DNA of 64,000 nucleotides from Pseudomonas sp. BSw22131 (GCF_026810445.1 NZ_CP113949.1:5084001-5148000), one strand, 5' to 3'. Counted from the first letter of the stretch, positions 17,001 to 27,490 are shown. Program-made: numbers and translations. Notes: generated by a model not told the origin, from the sequence alone.

Positions 17001-20000
17001 ATGAACCTACCCCACCAGCCGGACCCGGCGCTCAGTGATTTTCACCCTGCTGTCAGCGCCTGGTTTCGGGAATCCTTCCCCGCCGTCACACCCGCGCAAG
17101 CGCAAGCCTGGCCGCTGATCAAACAGCGCATGTCCACGCTGATTGCAGCGCCGACCGGCTCGGGGAAAACCTTGACGGCGTTTCTGGCGGTGATCGACGA
17201 CCTCGTTCATCAAGGCCTTGAACAAGGTGGCGCGTTGCCTGACCAGACGTTCGTGGTGTACGTCTCGCCGCTCAAGGCACTGTCCAATGACATCCAGATC
17301 AACCTGCAAAATCCGCTTGCCGGAATCACCCGACAACTGAAATCAATGGGCCTGCCGGAACTGCGCATCAGCACCGCCGTGCGCACCGGCGACACGATTC
17401 AGAAAGACCGCACGGCGATGCGTAAAACTGCGCCGCACATTCTGGTGACAACCCCCGAGTCTCTGTATGTGTTGCTCGGCTCCGACTCGGGCCGACGCAT
17501 GTTGTCGACTACCAGCACCGTGATCGTCGACGAAATCCATGCCATCGCCGCCAGCAAGCGCGGCAGTCACCTGGCCTTGAGCCTTGAGCGTTTGCAGGCG
17601 CTTTGCAGCGCATCGCTGTTGCGCATCGGGTTGTCGGCGACGCAAAAGCCCATCGAGCGTGTGTCGCGGTTTCTGGTCGGCAGCGACCCGGTCGAACGCC
17701 CATGCGCCATTGTCGACATCGGTCACGCACGCCCTCGGGATCTTGCGATTGAAGTCCCGCCCGTCGCGCTGACGGCGATCATGGCCAATGACGTCTGGGA
17801 ATTGGTTTACGACCGTCTTGCCGATCTCGCTCGCAACCACCGCACCACGCTGATCTTCGTCAACACCCGGCGTATGGCTGAACGCATGGCGCGGCACCTG
17901 AGCGAACGCCTTGGCAAGCTGGCGGTGGCCGCGCACCACGGCAGCCTCGCCAAGGAACAACGGCTGGACGCCGAGCAACGGCTCAAGCGGGGCGATCTGC
18001 AAGTGCTGATTGCCACCGCATCGCTGGAGTTGGGGATTGATATCGGCGATGTCGACCTGGTCTGTCAGATCGGCTCGCCCCGCTCGATCGCCTCGTTTTT
18101 GCAACGTGTCGGGCGCTCGGGCCATCAGGTCGGTGGCACGCCCAAGGGACGTTTGTTTGCAACGTCCCGGGATGACCTCATCGAATGCACGGCGCTACTC
18201 GATTGCGTGAGGCGCGGCGAACTGGACACGCTGTTGATTCCCGAGGCGCCGCTGGATGTCCTTGCTCAGCAGATCATTGCCGAGGTCAGTTGCCAGGAAT
18301 GGCATGAGGACGCGTTGCTGGAGATGTTTCGCCGGGCCTCGCCTTATGCCCACGTCAACGAAGACCACTATCAGGCGCTGCTGCGCATGCTGGCCGAAGG
18401 TTATACCGGCCGCCAGGGTGTGCGCGGCGCGTACCTGCACCGCGACGCGATCACCCGCACCTTGCGCGGACGGCGCGGCAGCAAGCTGACGGCAGTGACC
18501 AGCGGCGGCACGATCCCGGACAACGCCGACTACAGCGTGATCCTCGAACCCCAGGCGCTGAACATCGGCACGGTCAATGAAGATTTCGCGGTGGAGAGCC
18601 TCGCGGGAGACGTCTTTCAGCTCGGCAATAACTCCTACCGCATTCTGCGTATCGAGTCGGGTCGCGTGCGGGTTGAGGACGCGCAAGGAATGCCGCCGAA
18701 CATACCGTTCTGGATGGGGGAAGCGCCCGGACGCAGCGCCGAATTGTCATTCGCCGTCGCACGTCTTCAAGAACATCTGGGCGCGCTGATGACCGAGCAT
18801 CCCGGCGAGCTGTCACGGTGTACGGAGTGGCTGATGGACACCCTGGGCCTGGATTACGCCAGCGCCGATCAGATCGTCGAGTACCTGGCACGAGCGCACG
18901 CCGTGCTGGGCGCCCTGCCCTCACAGAACACGTTGGTGATGGAGCGCTTTTTCGACGAGTCGGGCGGCACGCAACTGGTGATTCACACGCCGTTTGGCAG
19001 CCGGATCAACCGTGCGTGGGGCCTGGCCTTGCGCAAGCGGTTTTGCCGAACGTTCAATTTCGAGCTGCAAGCCGCTGCCAGTGAGGACGCGATTGTGCTG
19101 TCGCTGTCCACCAGCCACAGCTTTGCGCTGGAAGAGGTCTGGCGCTATTTAAACGCCAACACCGCCGAACATTTGCTGATTCAGGCGGTGCTCGATGCGC
19201 CGTTGTTCGGTGTGCGCTGGCGCTGGAATGCCGGTGTTGCCCTTGCCCTGCCGCGCTATACCGGGGGGCGCAAAGTCGCTCCGCAGTTGCAACGCATGAA
19301 AAGCGAAGACCTGATCGCCACGGTGTTTCCGGAGCAGATCGCATGCCTGGAGAACCTCGTGGGTGAACGCGAGGTTCCCGATCACCCTCTGGTCCAGCAA
19401 ACCCTCGACGATTGCCTGCACGAGGCGATGGACGCCGAAGGTTGGCTGACGTTGCTGCGGCGCATGGAGAGCGGTGATGTGCGGCTGGTCAGTCGGGATT
19501 TGCCTGCTCCCTCGCCGCTGGCCGCAGAGATTCTCAGCGCCCGCCCTTACGCATTTCTCGACGACGCGCCGCTGGAGGAGCGCCGTACGCAAGCGGTGCT
19601 CAATCGGCGCTGGAGCGATCAGCAATCCTCGGACGACCTGGGCGCTCTGGATGCCGAGGCGATCACCGCTGTTGAGCAGGAAGCGTGGCCACAGCCGCAA
19701 AACCCGGACGAGATGCACGAAGCGCTGATGACCCTCGGCTGTATCAGCGGGACCGAGGCGCGGGCGCAACAGGGCTGGATGAAATGGCTTGAGGCCTTGG
19801 CGAAGTCAGGTCGCGCAACCCGTTTGCAGGTGACGCCTGAGCATGCACTGTGGATCGCGCTTGAGCGCCTGAGCTGCCTTCAAGCGCTTTACCCCAGCGC
19901 CGAGATGCATCCGCCGCTGGCCGCGCTTGCAGGCTTTGATGATCAATGGACGCCGGACGAAGCTGCCGTCGAAATCGTTCGCGCGCGGCTGAGTGGATTC

Positions 20001-21323
20001 GGCCCGTTGACGTTGCCAGCCATCGGCGATCCCCTGGCGATGCCTGACAACCTTGTGGCTCAGGCGCTGGCAAGTCTGGAGTCTGAAGGCTACGTGCTGC
20101 GTGGCCGTTTCAGCCCCGGCACCGTCGACGATCAGTGGTGCGAGCGGCATTTGCTGTCACGCATCCATCGCTACACAGTCAAGCGACTGCGCCGGGAAAT
20201 CGAGCCGGTGTCGTTGCAGGACTTCATGCGGTTTCTGTTCGAGTGGCAGCACGTGTCGAGCAGTACGCAAAGCCAAGGCCGGGCGGCGCTGCCAGAGGTG
20301 CTTGATCAACTGGAAGGGTTTTCAGCGGCAGCGGGCTCGTGGGACAGCGACATCTTGCCTGCGCGCTTGAAGGACTATTCGCAAAGCTGGCTGGACGATG
20401 CGTGCCGCTCGGGCAAATGGGTGTGGATGCGTTTGACGGCACGCAGCAAAGTCGGCGCCGCGGCGTTGCGCAGCACACCGATTGTGTTGTTGCCGCGCAC
20501 CCAGGTGAGCCTCTGGAGTGGATTGACCGACCAACCCGCGCCAACCGAACTGTCGTTGCGTGCGCAGAAGGTCCACGACACGTTGACTGAACACGGCGCA
20601 ATGTTTTTTGACGAACTGACCGCCGAAGCCCGTTTGCTGCGAACAGAGCTGGAAAATGCCCTTCAGGAACTGGTCGGTGCGGGCCTGGTGAACGCTGACA
20701 GCTTCGCCGGTTTGCGTGCGCTGATTACGCCTGCGAGCAAGCGTTCGGCCCATACCAGCCGCCGCAATCGGGGCGCCTTCATTGGCGGGATGGACGACGC
20801 CGGACGCTGGGCGCTGTTGCGTCGGTCCGCCACGCCGCAGGTGATCGACTCAAAACGCGCGCCGCCGACAGACCCGGCAACGCTGGAACACATTGCCATG
20901 ACCTTGCTGCGTCGCTACGGCGTGGTGTTCTGGCGGGTATTGGAGCGCGAGCCCGATTGGCTGCCCAGCTGGCGGGAGCTGCTGAGGACGTTTCATCGCC
21001 TGGAAGCCCGAGGGGTGATTCGTGGCGGGCGTTTTGTCAGTGGTCTGGCGGGCGAGCAATTTGCGCTGCCTGAAGCCATTCCTGTGCTGCGTGAAATACG
21101 CAAGACAGCACCGGACGGCAGCCTTGTCAGCATCAGCGGCGCGGACCCTTTGAATCTGGCGGGCACGCTGCTGCCCGGCGCCAAGGTGCCAGCGCTGGTG
21201 GGCAATCGGTTGGTGTATCGGGATGGCATTCCAGCGGCGGCAATTATTGCCGGCAAGCCCCAGTACTGGCTGGAGCTTGATCAATTGGCGATGGCGCAGG
21301 TCAGAGACCGATTGTTGCGGTAG
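17001..21323 (+). CDS. lhr: ATP-dependent helicase Lhr (large helicase-related)
   Basis: A 1440-aa superfamily 2 helicase that translocates 3'-5' on single-stranded DNA and unwinds duplexes, implicated in DNA repair. Helicase motifs in order: I APTGSGKTLTAF (near 55), Ia YVSPLKALSNDI, II VIVDEIHAIAASKRGSHLALSLERL-type DEIH box, III LSATQKP, IV TTLIFVNTRRMAERMA, V ATASLELGIDIGDVDLV and VI QRVGRSGHQVGG. A long Lhr-specific C-terminal half follows, with the WH domain and the DEAD-associated domain. I prefer ATG 17001; a TTG 12 codons upstream is less likely. Confidence 0.94.
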   Translation: MNLPHQPDPALSDFHPAVSAWFRESFPAVTPAQAQAWPLIKQRMSTLIAAPTGSGKTLTAFLAVIDDLVHQGLEQGGALPDQTFVVYVSPLKALSNDIQINLQNPLAGITRQLKSMGLPELRISTAVRTGDTIQKDRTAMRKTAPHILVTTPESLYVLLGSDSGRRMLSTTSTVIVDEIHAIAASKRGSHLALSLERLQALCSASLLRIGLSATQKPIERVSRFLVGSDPVERPCAIVDIGHARPRDLAIEVPPVALTAIMANDVWELVYDRLADLARNHRTTLIFVNTRRMAERMARHLSERLGKLAVAAHHGSLAKEQRLDAEQRLKRGDLQVLIATASLELGIDIGDVDLVCQIGSPRSIASFLQRVGRSGHQVGGTPKGRLFATSRDDLIECTALLDCVRRGELDTLLIPEAPLDVLAQQIIAEVSCQEWHEDALLEMFRRASPYAHVNEDHYQALLRMLAEGYTGRQGVRGAYLHRDAITRTLRGRRGSKLTAVTSGGTIPDNADYSVILEPQALNIGTVNEDFAVESLAGDVFQLGNNSYRILRIESGRVRVEDAQGMPPNIPFWMGEAPGRSAELSFAVARLQEHLGALMTEHPGELSRCTEWLMDTLGLDYASADQIVEYLARAHAVLGALPSQNTLVMERFFDESGGTQLVIHTPFGSRINRAWGLALRKRFCRTFNFELQAAASEDAIVLSLSTSHSFALEEVWRYLNANTAEHLLIQAVLDAPLFGVRWRWNAGVALALPRYTGGRKVAPQLQRMKSEDLIATVFPEQIACLENLVGEREVPDHPLVQQTLDDCLHEAMDAEGWLTLLRRMESGDVRLVSRDLPAPSPLAAEILSARPYAFLDDAPLEERRTQAVLNRRWSDQQSSDDLGALDAEAITAVEQEAWPQPQNPDEMHEALMTLGCISGTEARAQQGWMKWLEALAKSGRATRLQVTPEHALWIALERLSCLQALYPSAEMHPPLAALAGFDDQWTPDEAAVEIVRARLSGFGPLTLPAIGDPLAMPDNLVAQALASLESEGYVLRGRFSPGTVDDQWCERHLLSRIHRYTVKRLRREIEPVSLQDFMRFLFEWQHVSSSTQSQGRAALPEVLDQLEGFSAAAGSWDSDILPARLKDYSQSWLDDACRSGKWVWMRLTARSKVGAAALRSTPIVLLPRTQVSLWSGLTDQPAPTELSLRAQKVHDTLTEHGAMFFDELTAEARLLRTELENALQELVGAGLVNADSFAGLRALITPASKRSAHTSRRNRGAFIGGMDDAGRWALLRRSATPQVIDSKRAPPTDPATLEHIAMTLLRRYGVVFWRVLEREPDWLPSWRELLRTFHRLEARGVIRGGRFVSGLAGEQFALPEAIPVLREIRKTAPDGSLVSISGADPLNLAGTLLPGAKVPALVGNRLVYRDGIPAAAIIAGKPQYWLELDQLAMAQVRDRLLR

Positions 21324-21356
21324 AGCAATTTTTCGATCCGCTTCTGCAGAATCTTT

Positions 21357-23528
21357 TCATACCGGGGTTTCAGAGCCATCTTTATTGATCAGCGTGGCTT
21401 TGCCCGTTAGCGGTTGCTGTTCGGCGCCCTCTTCAACCGGCGGCGTGTTGCCGTTGTGCGGGCTCATCACCAGCTGTGGATAAGTTTGCGCAAAACGAAC
21501 GTCGCTGGACTTATCCACAAGCCGTTTGAGGCGATCGTTGAATGCACGGCTAACGGCGTACTGCCCGCCGGACGAAGTACGGAACTGCGCCGTAATCACG
21601 ATCCCGTTCATGTCCATCCGATCCAGACCGAAAACTTCCAGCGGTCCTTGCAGCTTGCCCTTGAGCAGCAGGTCGTCGCTGATCGCTTGTCCTGCCTCAC
21701 GAATCAACGAGGTCGCCGAATCGACGTCGGAATCGTAGGTGAACTGGAACGAAAAGAACGCATACGCAAACTGACGGGACTGGTTGGTGACCGCCTTGAT
21801 CTGACCAAACGGCACCGAATGCACAAACCCTTTGCCATCACGCAAGCGCAGCGTGCGGATGGTCAGGCTCTCGACCGTGCCCGCGTGCCCGGAATCCAGC
21901 ACCACCCAGTCGCCAATCGAAATGGTGTCTTCGATGATGATGAACAGACCGGTGATCACATCCTGCACCAACTGCTGCGAACCGAAGCCGATAGCCAGAC
22001 CCACCACACCCGCACCCGCCAGCAATGGCGCGACGTTGATCCCCAGATTGGCCATGGTCGTGATCGCGCAAATCACCACCAGCACGATCTTGATGGCATT
22101 GCGCAGCAGCGGCAGGATGGTTTTGACCCGCGTGCTGGGCTGACGGCCCGAGCGACTGTTGATCGGCGGCTTCAGCGCTTCCTGAATCGCCGTGTCCATG
22201 ACGACCCACAGCAGCCACGTCACCAGGAAAATCAGGCCGATGCTGCTCAGAGAATCGCTGATGACCTTGCCCAGGGCGTTGCGCTGTGCGAATTCAAACA
22301 GCGAAAACCCCCAGATCCGCCCCAGCAGCTCGATGAATCCCACCGCCAGGCCAATGCGCATCAACGCATGCACCAGGCTCAACAGCCGCTGCTTGTAAGC
22401 ATGTTCGACGCGCGCTTCGTTCGGTTTGAACATGTGCTGAAACAACGTACTCAGGAACACTGTCGAGATCAGCAATACGGTTGTCAGCAGCGCGCAACGC
22501 AATGCCTTCTGACTGTCTTCGCCGGCACCGATCAGGTTCACCGCCGACACCAGAATCATCAGCAGAATCGGCCAGTGCCAGAGGCTGGAAAATATCTTCA
22601 GGGTTTCCTGCAACGCGGGGCGTGAGATCCGGCTTGCCAGCGGTCGATTGCGGATCAGATGCGCGACCGGTCGCCGGACACGAAGCACCAGCATGCAGAA
22701 CACTGCGGACGCGAACAGCCCGGTAAAGACCGCGACGCTGGTGGTGACGTTGCTGCCGATTTGTCTGGCGATCTGTGGGCTGGTTAGCGCATCGCTGAGC
22801 GCCGCAAGAAAACCCACGACAAACAGAGGTCGGGGGCTCAATCGCCGAATCAAGGCCACGGCCGCGCGCTTGTGACCGCTGTTGAACAACACGATCACGC
22901 ACAAAATGATGGAGGTCGAAAAAATACCGCTGCTGGTTGAATACGCCAGGCATAACGCCAGCGCCCGGCCGGCTGACAGCGGCAGGAAGTGGCTGACGTA
23001 AAGCGTCAGCGGCAGGCAGATAACAGCAGGAATGGTGAAAGGAATCAGATAACCCAATACGCCTCGCACCCGCTCGCGCTTGAGCAGGTAGCGATGCCTA
23101 TTGAGACGTCCGACGATCAGCTTGCCCAGCATGTACAGCAGAGCAAAGGCGCCCATCCACACCGCCGACAGCATCAGAAAGTCGCCCGCAACGCTCCATT
23201 TGGATCTCGACGACGGTTTGTTGACCAGCTTGTCGAGTTCATCTGCAGCACGGTCTGCGCGCAGCCGCCAGGAATCAAAAAGGTGCTCGTCAATGTCAAG
23301 TTTGGATTGCACGTCGTCGATGCTGGAGCTGATCGCGCCCAGCAAACCGCCCTGGACGAGTATTTCCGGTTTGTCAGGTTCGGCGGGAGTTGAGGGATCA
23401 GCAGGCTCTGCGGAAGGTGTCGATGAGGAGGCAGGCGCTGCGGCGGCGGGTGCATCAGCGGCTTGAACGTTGAAACTGCCGGCAAAAAATACAATGCACA
23501 GCAACATGACGGTTTTGAAGTTCGACAA
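21357..23528 (-). CDS. Mechanosensitive ion channel, MscS family (YbiO/MscM-like, multi-helix)
   Basis: A 723-aa inner-membrane channel that opens under membrane tension. Signal/first hydrophobic segment MLLCIVFFAGSFNVQA, a periplasmic Pro/Ala linker, about eight to ten transmembrane helices, and a C-terminal MscS core: pore helix VAPLLAGAGVVGLAIGFGSQ, beta domain FIIIEDTISIGDWVVLDSG and RDGKGFVHSVPFGQIKAV. Length and layout resemble E. coli YbiO (741 aa). The frame opens with TTG at 23528 preceded by GAGGAG; an ATG at 23507 is the alternative. Convergent with lhr. Confidence 0.88.
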   Translation of the reverse strand: MSNFKTVMLLCIVFFAGSFNVQAADAPAAAAPASSSTPSAEPADPSTPAEPDKPEILVQGGLLGAISSSIDDVQSKLDIDEHLFDSWRLRADRAADELDKLVNKPSSRSKWSVAGDFLMLSAVWMGAFALLYMLGKLIVGRLNRHRYLLKRERVRGVLGYLIPFTIPAVICLPLTLYVSHFLPLSAGRALALCLAYSTSSGIFSTSIILCVIVLFNSGHKRAAVALIRRLSPRPLFVVGFLAALSDALTSPQIARQIGSNVTTSVAVFTGLFASAVFCMLVLRVRRPVAHLIRNRPLASRISRPALQETLKIFSSLWHWPILLMILVSAVNLIGAGEDSQKALRCALLTTVLLISTVFLSTLFQHMFKPNEARVEHAYKQRLLSLVHALMRIGLAVGFIELLGRIWGFSLFEFAQRNALGKVISDSLSSIGLIFLVTWLLWVVMDTAIQEALKPPINSRSGRQPSTRVKTILPLLRNAIKIVLVVICAITTMANLGINVAPLLAGAGVVGLAIGFGSQQLVQDVITGLFIIIEDTISIGDWVVLDSGHAGTVESLTIRTLRLRDGKGFVHSVPFGQIKAVTNQSRQFAYAFFSFQFTYDSDVDSATSLIREAGQAISDDLLLKGKLQGPLEVFGLDRMDMNGIVITAQFRTSSGGQYAVSRAFNDRLKRLVDKSSDVRFAQTYPQLVMSPHNGNTPPVEEGAEQQPLTGKATLINKDGSETPV

Positions 23529-23754
23529 AACGCTGATTACTCCTCGTTCGCGGATGATGGACGGCTAACTTGATCCCTACAGGAACTGATCGGATTTAGC
23601 CCTGCAAGTTCGGTTTTTGCTTCCCCTCTGGCCCGGAATGGTTCCCTTCGTTGTTTGCTTTAAGCTTCATAAAACGTAACGAACCTTTACCGTGGCCCCT
23701 CGTCACAGCTTTATGAGGGGGCCTGTTACGGGCGCGCCCGCGCTTCGAGGCAAG

Positions 23755-26115
23755 ATGCTCATGACACTTATCCATCCCAAAGCCCACTTTCGTCCTTACA
23801 CGTCTGCGTCGGGCGGCTGGGGGTCTGCCAAATCGGTGATGGAGATTCTGTGGCGCGAGCAAACGCTGATCCGCTCCACCCTACCGCTGATCAAGCAAAA
23901 CAAGCATGGTGGTTTCGCGTGTGTCAGTTGCGCCTGGGCCAAGCCTGGCAAACCTAATCATCTGGAGTTCTGCGAAAACGGCGCGAAGGCGACGGCGTGG
24001 GAACTGACCTCGCTCAAGACCAGCCCAGCCTTTTTCGCCAGTCATTCTGTGAGCGAGTTGTTGCAATGGTCCGATTACGACCTGGAACAACACGGTCGCC
24101 TGACCCATCCGTTGCGCTACGACCCGGTCACTGATCACTACCGTGAAACCTCGTGGGCCGAAGCCTGGCGTGACATCGGCGCGCAGTTGCGGGGACTTGA
24201 ACCAGACAGCGTGGCGTTTTACGCGTCTGGCCGCGCGTCGCTGGAAACCTCGTTCATGTACCAACTGTTCGCGCGGGCCTATGGCACGAACAATCTGCCG
24301 GACAGCTCGAACATGTGCCACGAAAGCACCTCTGTCGGCCTGCAGGAAAGTATCGGCGTGCCAGTCGGGACCGTCACGCTGGACGATTTCGAGCACACGG
24401 ACTGCATCCTGTTTTTTGGTCAGAACGTAGGCAGCAACAGTCCGCGCATGCTGCATCCGTTGCAGGAAGCCCGTAAACGCAACGTGCCGATCATCACCTT
24501 CAATCCCATCCGCGAGCGAGGGCTGGAGCGTTTCGTCAATCCGCAATCGCCGGTAGAAATGCTCGGCCCGGACTCCACGATCATCAGCACCCAATATCAT
24601 CAACTGGCTATCGGTGGTGATACGGCCGCGGTCATGGGTATCGCCAAAGCGCTGTTTGAGATGGACCGGGCGGCGTTGGTCAACGGCAGACCGCCGATCA
24701 TCGATCAAGCATTTATCACTGAACATACCGAAGGCTTTTCTGAATTCCTGACAGCTGTGAGCGAGACGTCGTGGGAAAGTATCGAACGCACGGCAGGACT
24801 CAGCCGCAGTGCGCTTGAGGCGGTGGCTACTGTTTATGCCCGGCATGAACGCGTGATGCTGGTCTACGGCATGGGCATCACCCAGCATCGCAAGGGCGTG
24901 CAAAGCGTGCAGATGCTGGTGAACCTGTTACTGCTGCGCGGCAACATTGGCAAACGTGGCGCGGGCATTTGTCCGGTGCGCGGGCATTCCAATGTTCAAG
25001 GCCAGCGCACGGTCGGCATCACCGAAGACCCGAAAAAGGTGCCCGGCGACAAAATTCATGAGCTGTTCGGTTTCCACGTCCCCGAGAAGAAAGGCCTCAA
25101 CACGGTGGAAGTCTGTGAGGGCATCCTCGACGGCAGCGTACGAGGCTTCGTTGGCCTGGGTGGGAATTTTCTGCGTGCTGTGCCGGATACGTCGCGGATG
25201 GAGCCGGCCTGGGCGAATCTGCAACTGAACGTGCAGATCGCTACGAAACTCAATCGCACGCATCTGATCACCGGCAAAAATGCCTGGTTGCTGCCTTGTC
25301 TCGGCAAGATCGAACTGGACCGGCAGAACGGCGTCGAGCAGGTTTACAGCACCGAAGACAGCACCGGCTGTGTTCACGGTTGGCGCGGGCAGAGTGAGCC
25401 GTGCAGCACAGAAACACGTTCGGAAACCGCAATTATCGCAGGACTGGCAGAGGCCACGCTCTCAGGCTCAGAGCGCATCGACTGGGATGCATGGCGCAGT
25501 GATTACGCGCTGATTCGCAAAGGAATCTCCCAGGTGTACCCGGAGATTTTTCACGACATGGAAACCCGCATGTGGGAGACCGGTGGCTTCCATCGCCCTC
25601 TTCCCGCCGCCAAGCGAGAGTGGAAGACCGAGAGCGGCAAAGCCCAGTTCATCACCCCAGAACATGTGGACGAAGACGAGGACGTTTTCCCCAACCACGA
25701 TCGCCGTGATGTGCTGCAACTGATGACGATCCGCAGTAACGACCAGTTCAATACGACGATTTACGGTTATGAAGACCGGTTTCGCGGTGTGAGCGGGACG
25801 CGCGATGTGATTTTCATGAACCGCAACGATGTGATCAGGCTGGGTTTCCAGCCGGGCGACTGGGTCAGGGTTACGACCGCCATCGACCCGCAAACCGTCC
25901 GTGAAGTCAGCGCACTGCAAATCATCGCGTACGACATTCCAGAAGGCTGCAGTGCGGCGTACTACCCGGAATGCAACGCCTTGGTACCGCTCTGGCATCA
26001 CGCCGAACGCAGCAAAGTGCCCGCCTCCAAGTCGGTGCCGGTGGTACTGAGTCGGGCTGCTCCCGGTGCACTAAAAATGAAACGCGCATTGCCCGAAGCC
26101 GATCAGGTGCGATGA
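23755..26115 (+). CDS. FdhF/YdeP-family molybdopterin oxidoreductase
   Basis: A 786-aa cytoplasmic molybdo-bis-MGD enzyme of the YdeP type, a formate dehydrogenase relative linked in E. coli to acid resistance. Seen: N-terminal SGGWGSAKSV, CVSCAWAKPGKPNHLEFCENGAKA (only three cysteines, so a non-standard iron-sulfur site), WAEAWRDIGAQL, SSNMCHESTSVGLQ (Cys as likely Mo ligand), FFGQNVGSNSPRMLHPL and the C-terminal MGD domain TIRSNDQFNTTIYGYEDRFRG-type region. Natural substrate unknown. I take ATG 23755 with GAGG upstream; the frame extends 21 codons further without similarity. No fdhD is adjacent in this window. Confidence 0.9.
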   Translation: MLMTLIHPKAHFRPYTSASGGWGSAKSVMEILWREQTLIRSTLPLIKQNKHGGFACVSCAWAKPGKPNHLEFCENGAKATAWELTSLKTSPAFFASHSVSELLQWSDYDLEQHGRLTHPLRYDPVTDHYRETSWAEAWRDIGAQLRGLEPDSVAFYASGRASLETSFMYQLFARAYGTNNLPDSSNMCHESTSVGLQESIGVPVGTVTLDDFEHTDCILFFGQNVGSNSPRMLHPLQEARKRNVPIITFNPIRERGLERFVNPQSPVEMLGPDSTIISTQYHQLAIGGDTAAVMGIAKALFEMDRAALVNGRPPIIDQAFITEHTEGFSEFLTAVSETSWESIERTAGLSRSALEAVATVYARHERVMLVYGMGITQHRKGVQSVQMLVNLLLLRGNIGKRGAGICPVRGHSNVQGQRTVGITEDPKKVPGDKIHELFGFHVPEKKGLNTVEVCEGILDGSVRGFVGLGGNFLRAVPDTSRMEPAWANLQLNVQIATKLNRTHLITGKNAWLLPCLGKIELDRQNGVEQVYSTEDSTGCVHGWRGQSEPCSTETRSETAIIAGLAEATLSGSERIDWDAWRSDYALIRKGISQVYPEIFHDMETRMWETGGFHRPLPAAKREWKTESGKAQFITPEHVDEDEDVFPNHDRRDVLQLMTIRSNDQFNTTIYGYEDRFRGVSGTRDVIFMNRNDVIRLGFQPGDWVRVTTAIDPQTVREVSALQIIAYDIPEGCSAAYYPECNALVPLWHHAERSKVPASKSVPVVLSRAAPGALKMKRALPEADQVR

Positions 26116-26126
26116 ATCACGTTGGA

Positions 26127-26202
26127 CCAGGCTTGTGCGCGAGGAAGTCTGCATATTCGCAAGCCTGCTCCGGCATATTCGTGAGCAAGCCGCGCTCCAA
26201 CA
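26127..26202. repeat. Decayed REP-like repeat
   Basis: AGGCTTGTGCGCGAGGAAG and the partly complementary GCAAGCCGCGCTCCAACACG contain the REP-type GGCTTG/CAAGCC and GCTCC pieces with several mismatches. It lies between the molybdoenzyme and the TetR gene. Confidence 0.5.
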
Positions 26203-26246
26203 CGTCAACCGGCAGTGGTTGATATATAGAATTCGCTTGACCGAGG

Positions 26247-26260
26247 AGAACGACCGTTCT
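26247..26260 (+). promoter_or_regulatory. Candidate operator of the TetR regulator
   Basis: AGAACGACCGTTCT is a perfect palindrome (6-bp arms, 2-bp centre) located 14 bases before the TetR start codon. A palindrome of this size just upstream of a TetR-family gene is the usual autorepression site. Seen in sequence; binding inferred. Confidence 0.6.
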
Positions 26261-26273
26261 ACCTTCTCGACCC

Positions 26274-26858
26274 ATGACTACAGCCACTACAGACACCCGC
26301 AATAAAATTCTCGCAACCGCCGAGCAGTTGATCTATCAACACGGCATCCATGCCACAGGCATGGACCTTTTGGTCAAAACGTCAGGCGTGGCACGCAAGA
26401 GTATCTACCGCTATTTCGCCACAAAAGACGAAGTGGCAGCGGCCGCCCTAAATGCGCGCGATCTACGCTGGATGGCTTGGTTTAGCAGCGAGTCCAACAA
26501 ATCCGAGACGCCTGAAGCACGCATCCTCAAGATGTTTGATGTGCTCAAAGGCTGGTTTGAATCCGAGGGATTTCGCGGCTGTGCGTTCATCAACACCGCT
26601 GGCGAAATTGGCGATGCCAACGATCCGATTCGCCTGATCGCGAAACTGCATAAACAGAAGCTGTTCGATTACACACTTGCCCTGTGCGAACAGCTGTTGA
26701 TCGAAAAACCCGCAGCGCTGGCTAAACAACTGCTGATTCTGATGGATGGCGCGATCACAGTCGCCCGCGTCATGGGCGATTTCAGCGCCGCCGACAGCGC
26801 AAAGGACGTTGCAAAACTCCTGCTCGAACGGGTTTTGTCGCTGACACCCACCGAATAG
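26274..26858 (+). CDS. TetR/AcrR-family transcriptional regulator
   Basis: A 194-aa one-component repressor. N-terminal helix-turn-helix ([41 protein letters not shown], ~10-55), then an all-helical ligand domain with the [10 protein letters not shown] motif seen in many pseudomonad TetR proteins that control small oxidoreductase or hydrolase operons. It precedes an NTF2-like gene on the same strand by 46 bp and probably regulates both. Ligand unknown. Confidence 0.85.
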   Translation: MTTATTDTRNKILATAEQLIYQHGIHATGMDLLVKTSGVARKSIYRYFATKDEVAAAALNARDLRWMAWFSSESNKSETPEARILKMFDVLKGWFESEGFRGCAFINTAGEIGDANDPIRLIAKLHKQKLFDYTLALCEQLLIEKPAALAKQLLILMDGAITVARVMGDFSAADSAKDVAKLLLERVLSLTPTE

Positions 26859-26904
26859 AAAAAGCATCACCTTATCGTTGCTCAATCTGCCTGGAGGCTC
26901 CGTA

Positions 26905-27384
26905 ATGTCGTCCACTGCTCAAACTCGCCCGCCGCTTCCGCCTTTCAGCCGAGAGTCGGCCATCCAAAAAGTTCGTTTGGCCGAAGACGGCTGGAACAGT
27001 CGGGATGCGCAGAAGGTCTCCCTGGCCTACACCGTCGACACCCGATGGCGTAATCGCTCGGAATTCGTCAACAACCGCGACGAGGCCCAGGCCTTTCTGA
27101 CTCGCAAGTGGGACAAGGAACTGGATTACCGGCTTATCAAAGAGCTGTGGGCGTTCACGGATAACCGCATTGCCGTTCGCTATGCGTATGAATGGCACGA
27201 CGAGTCGGGAAACTGGTTCCGCTCGTACGGCAACGAAAATTGGGAGTTCGCAGAAGACGGCCTGATGGCCAACCGTTTCGCGTGCATCAACGACCTCCCG
27301 ATCAAGGAATCGGAACGCAAATTCCATTGGCCGCAGGGACGTCGCCCGGACGATCATCCGGGGTTGTCAGAGCTGGGGCTTTAG
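26905..27384 (+). CDS. Nuclear transport factor 2-like protein (DUF1348)
   Basis: A 159-aa protein of the SnoaL/NTF2 superfamily, DUF1348 group: [81 protein letters not shown]. The fold makes a small cone-shaped pocket used by isomerases and binding proteins; no catalytic function is established. ATG 26905 has GGAGG upstream. Likely co-transcribed with the TetR gene and ended by the terminator at 27422-27460. Confidence 0.85.
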   Translation: MSSTAQTRPPLPPFSRESAIQKVRLAEDGWNSRDAQKVSLAYTVDTRWRNRSEFVNNRDEAQAFLTRKWDKELDYRLIKELWAFTDNRIAVRYAYEWHDESGNWFRSYGNENWEFAEDGLMANRFACINDLPIKESERKFHWPQGRRPDDHPGLSELGL

Positions 27385-27421
27385 TCACCGTTGATCAATA
27401 ACGTACGTCCGATCCTCATAC

Positions 27422-27460
27422 AAAAAGCCCCCGGCAGCGTGAACTGTCCGGGGGCTTTTT
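27422..27460. terminator. Bidirectional intrinsic terminator between NTF2-like gene and ssb
   Basis: AAAAAGCCCCCGG on the left pairs with CCGGGGGCTTTTT on the right, a strong GC stem with A-run and T-run on either side, so it can end transcription from both convergent genes. Confidence 0.9.
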
Positions 27461-27490
27461 CAATTCGGTTCGTAGGGGTCCAGTCGGACG

